Assembly: GCA_029265085.1 (NCBI GenBank)
Contig: JAJUJY010000052.1
Coordinates: forward strand, 1-25,527
Length of the DNA stretch: 25,527 nucleotides
Direction of reading: 5' to 3'
Source: Chloroflexota bacterium
GTDB lineage: Bacteria; Chloroflexota; Anaerolineae; Anaerolineales; Anaerolineaceae
In this document: in pieces, positions 24,421 through 25,527 of the stretch
How positions within the stretch are numbered: the first letter of the stretch is position 1
How the letters are laid out: each line of letters opens with the position of its first letter
Position numbers and translations under genes: made by a program
Notes under the pieces: generated by a model
The model's input: the letters and a program-made list of their open reading frames with translations, nothing else
Databases searched by the model: none
What the model was told of the DNA's origin: nothing

Positions 24421-25290
24421 CTAGGCAGCTTGCTGTTTAATATTCTTCATTAATAGTACAGAGAGCACCAAATTAATCACAGTGATGGTGATGAAGATAA
24501 CAATCAGAACGGTATTATCAGGTACACCTTGCAGCACCATATTGATTGCCATCGTGCTGACTGCCACACCCATCGTCAGGAACTTCATTACAGCCACTGA
24601 GGAAAGCAGGTAGCCCCAGGCACTCCGGCGCAGTAATAAAATTCCGGACACAACCGCCAATGGCGTAATCATCCCCAGGTCCATCGCTTGAATGACCATG
24701 GTAGTTAAGTTGTCCAATGCAGGGGCTGTATTTTGCGTCAGCGGAGGTAATATCCGGCCGCCAATCCATGCAAAGGACAGAAAAAGCGCAGTAAAGAACA
24801 TCAAACCAGCAATCAATTTACGAGGTAATTTCTCGGAAAATTGCTGCGGTAATGTTTTAAGGTCATACGTTAACATACTCAAGATAAAAGCGTACATACT
24901 CAGGCTGAACAATATGACATATACCAGGAATAACGCATTGAACGCAGTTGCAAATGCCATCGACATATAAGTGTACAGAACAAATCCGAGTGTGCCGGAT
25001 TCTAACAACCGCCCACGCAGTGAGCCTCGGTTAGCCAGCCAGGCAGAAACCACCAACAGCGGCAACCCCAGAACCAGGGTGATCAGATCATTGGCTTGCA
25101 TCTGTGCAACAGAACTCACTGTATCATAGGCATACAGACCGTGCCCATTAATCATCACCTTCTCACCGCGGAATGTAGTCAACGCATAAGGTTCACCCGG
25201 AGTATCGTAGAACAAGCCCATTCCGGCAGCAAAACCGGCCAACACAATGATCAGCACAATTAAAATATTTAAAGCGGTTCGATTTTTCAT
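24421..25290 (-). CDS. Eight-helix membrane protein of unknown function
   Basis: 289 residues with about eight membrane helices (for example LNILIVLIIVLAGFAAGMGL, TLVLGLPLLVVSAWLA, TVLIVIFITITVINLVLSVL at the end). After helix 1 there is a loop of about 45 residues (FYDTPGEPYALTTF..NGHGLYAYDTV), and no transporter, redox or enzyme motif was recognised. ATG 25290 is preferred because GAGG lies 5 bases before it; the frame is open to a TTG at 25335 and has an ATG at 25308. It lies between two flavodoxin genes, 29 bases from one and about 45 from the other, so it may be their membrane partner. Confidence 0.7.
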   Translation of the reverse strand: MKNRTALNILIVLIIVLAGFAAGMGLFYDTPGEPYALTTFRGEKVMINGHGLYAYDTVSSVAQMQANDLITLVLGLPLLVVSAWLANRGSLRGRLLESGTLGFVLYTYMSMAFATAFNALFLVYVILFSLSMYAFILSMLTYDLKTLPQQFSEKLPRKLIAGLMFFTALFLSFAWIGGRILPPLTQNTAPALDNLTTMVIQAMDLGMITPLAVVSGILLLRRSAWGYLLSSVAVMKFLTMGVAVSTMAINMVLQGVPDNTVLIVIFITITVINLVLSVLLMKNIKQQAA

Positions 25291-25335
25291 TACTTCCTCT
25301 TTCAACATAATTCTAATAAATTCTTCTTCCAACAA

Positions 25336-25527
25336 TCAGGCTGCCAGAATCTGGTTTGCCCAGGCACGAATTTCATCCCAATTGCGAAAATCTCCCTCTG
25401 GAGATTTAACCATCCGGCCAATCAAGCCTTCCAATAATCCGACCTTCTTCATATCACCCACACCGGAAAAGCTCGCTTCAGCTTTAGGGGACACCAATTT
25501 CTTGACCCCATCCATATAGATCGAGCG
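25336..25527 (-). CDS. Flavodoxin-domain protein, C-terminal part (5' end outside window)
   Basis: An open frame of 63 residues running off the right edge on the minus strand and ending at TGA 25336-25338. It is too short to stand out by length, but it matches the end of the Tat-flavodoxin downstream: MKKVGLLEGLIGRMVKSPEG followed by DFRNWDEIRAWA, against MKKLPLLYRLISKGMKAPEG and DWRNWDAIRAWG. It is therefore a second copy of the same family and the first visible gene of the cluster. The N terminus, and hence any leader, is not in the window. Confidence 0.75.
   Translation of the reverse strand, partial: RSIYMDGVKKLVSPKAEASFSGVGDMKKVGLLEGLIGRMVKSPEGDFRNWDEIRAWANQILAA

Overview
The window looks like a chromosomal segment from a Chloroflexota bacterium, most likely an Anaerolineae relative. 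This is an inference from style rather than from a marker gene: surface proteins carry long Thr/Pro stalks, an LVIVD propeller protein and a SipW-type signal peptidase are present, multihaem cytochromes are abundant, and nothing in the window requires an outer membrane. No rRNA, tRNA, CRISPR array, insertion sequence or phage gene was seen. Gene density is high, and no stretch longer than about 300 bases lacks a gene.

Layout, left to right. Positions 1-1303 (+) hold the 3' part of a SipW/ER-type signal peptidase and, one base later, a secreted Thr/Pro-stalked protein with a GYW..HPE..P domain. Positions 1310-9050 (-) hold a SAM methyltransferase, a HEAT-like protein, a Cache-HAMP chemoreceptor, a LamG plus seven-repeat LVIVD surface protein, and a membrane-anchored SGNH-type protein; clear terminators follow the chemoreceptor and LVIVD genes. 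Positions 9221-11092 (+) hold a zinc-ribbon protein and a thioredoxin reductase/thioredoxin pair; the reductase lacks the usual NADPH-binding signatures. At 11224-12984 an AhpD/CMD-like gene and an unrecognised gene diverge from one promoter region. Positions 13139-15354 (+) hold an MFS permease overlapping a lipoprotein with a bactofilin-like repeat domain and a membrane tail.

The most interesting region is 15476-20654 (+), five closely packed genes: a membrane-anchored 15-haem cytochrome, an exported 14-haem cytochrome built on 41-residue tandem repeats, a small 2x[4Fe-4S] ferredoxin, an FAD/NAD(P) oxidoreductase, and a His-rich four-helix membrane protein resembling a b-type cytochrome. 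Together they could carry electrons from NAD(P)H or ferredoxin through the membrane to surface haems. The two cytochromes share short modules, including the same three-haem C-terminal end.

The right part, 20667-25527 (-), holds a DinB-like protein, a geranylgeranyl-reductase-like flavoprotein paired with cyclopropane fatty acid synthase (probably lipid tailoring), then a flavodoxin cluster: a partial flavodoxin at the edge, an eight-helix membrane protein, and a second flavodoxin domain behind a Tat-type leader. Several starts were moved from the longest open frame to sites supported by a ribosome binding site; the reasons are in the entries.
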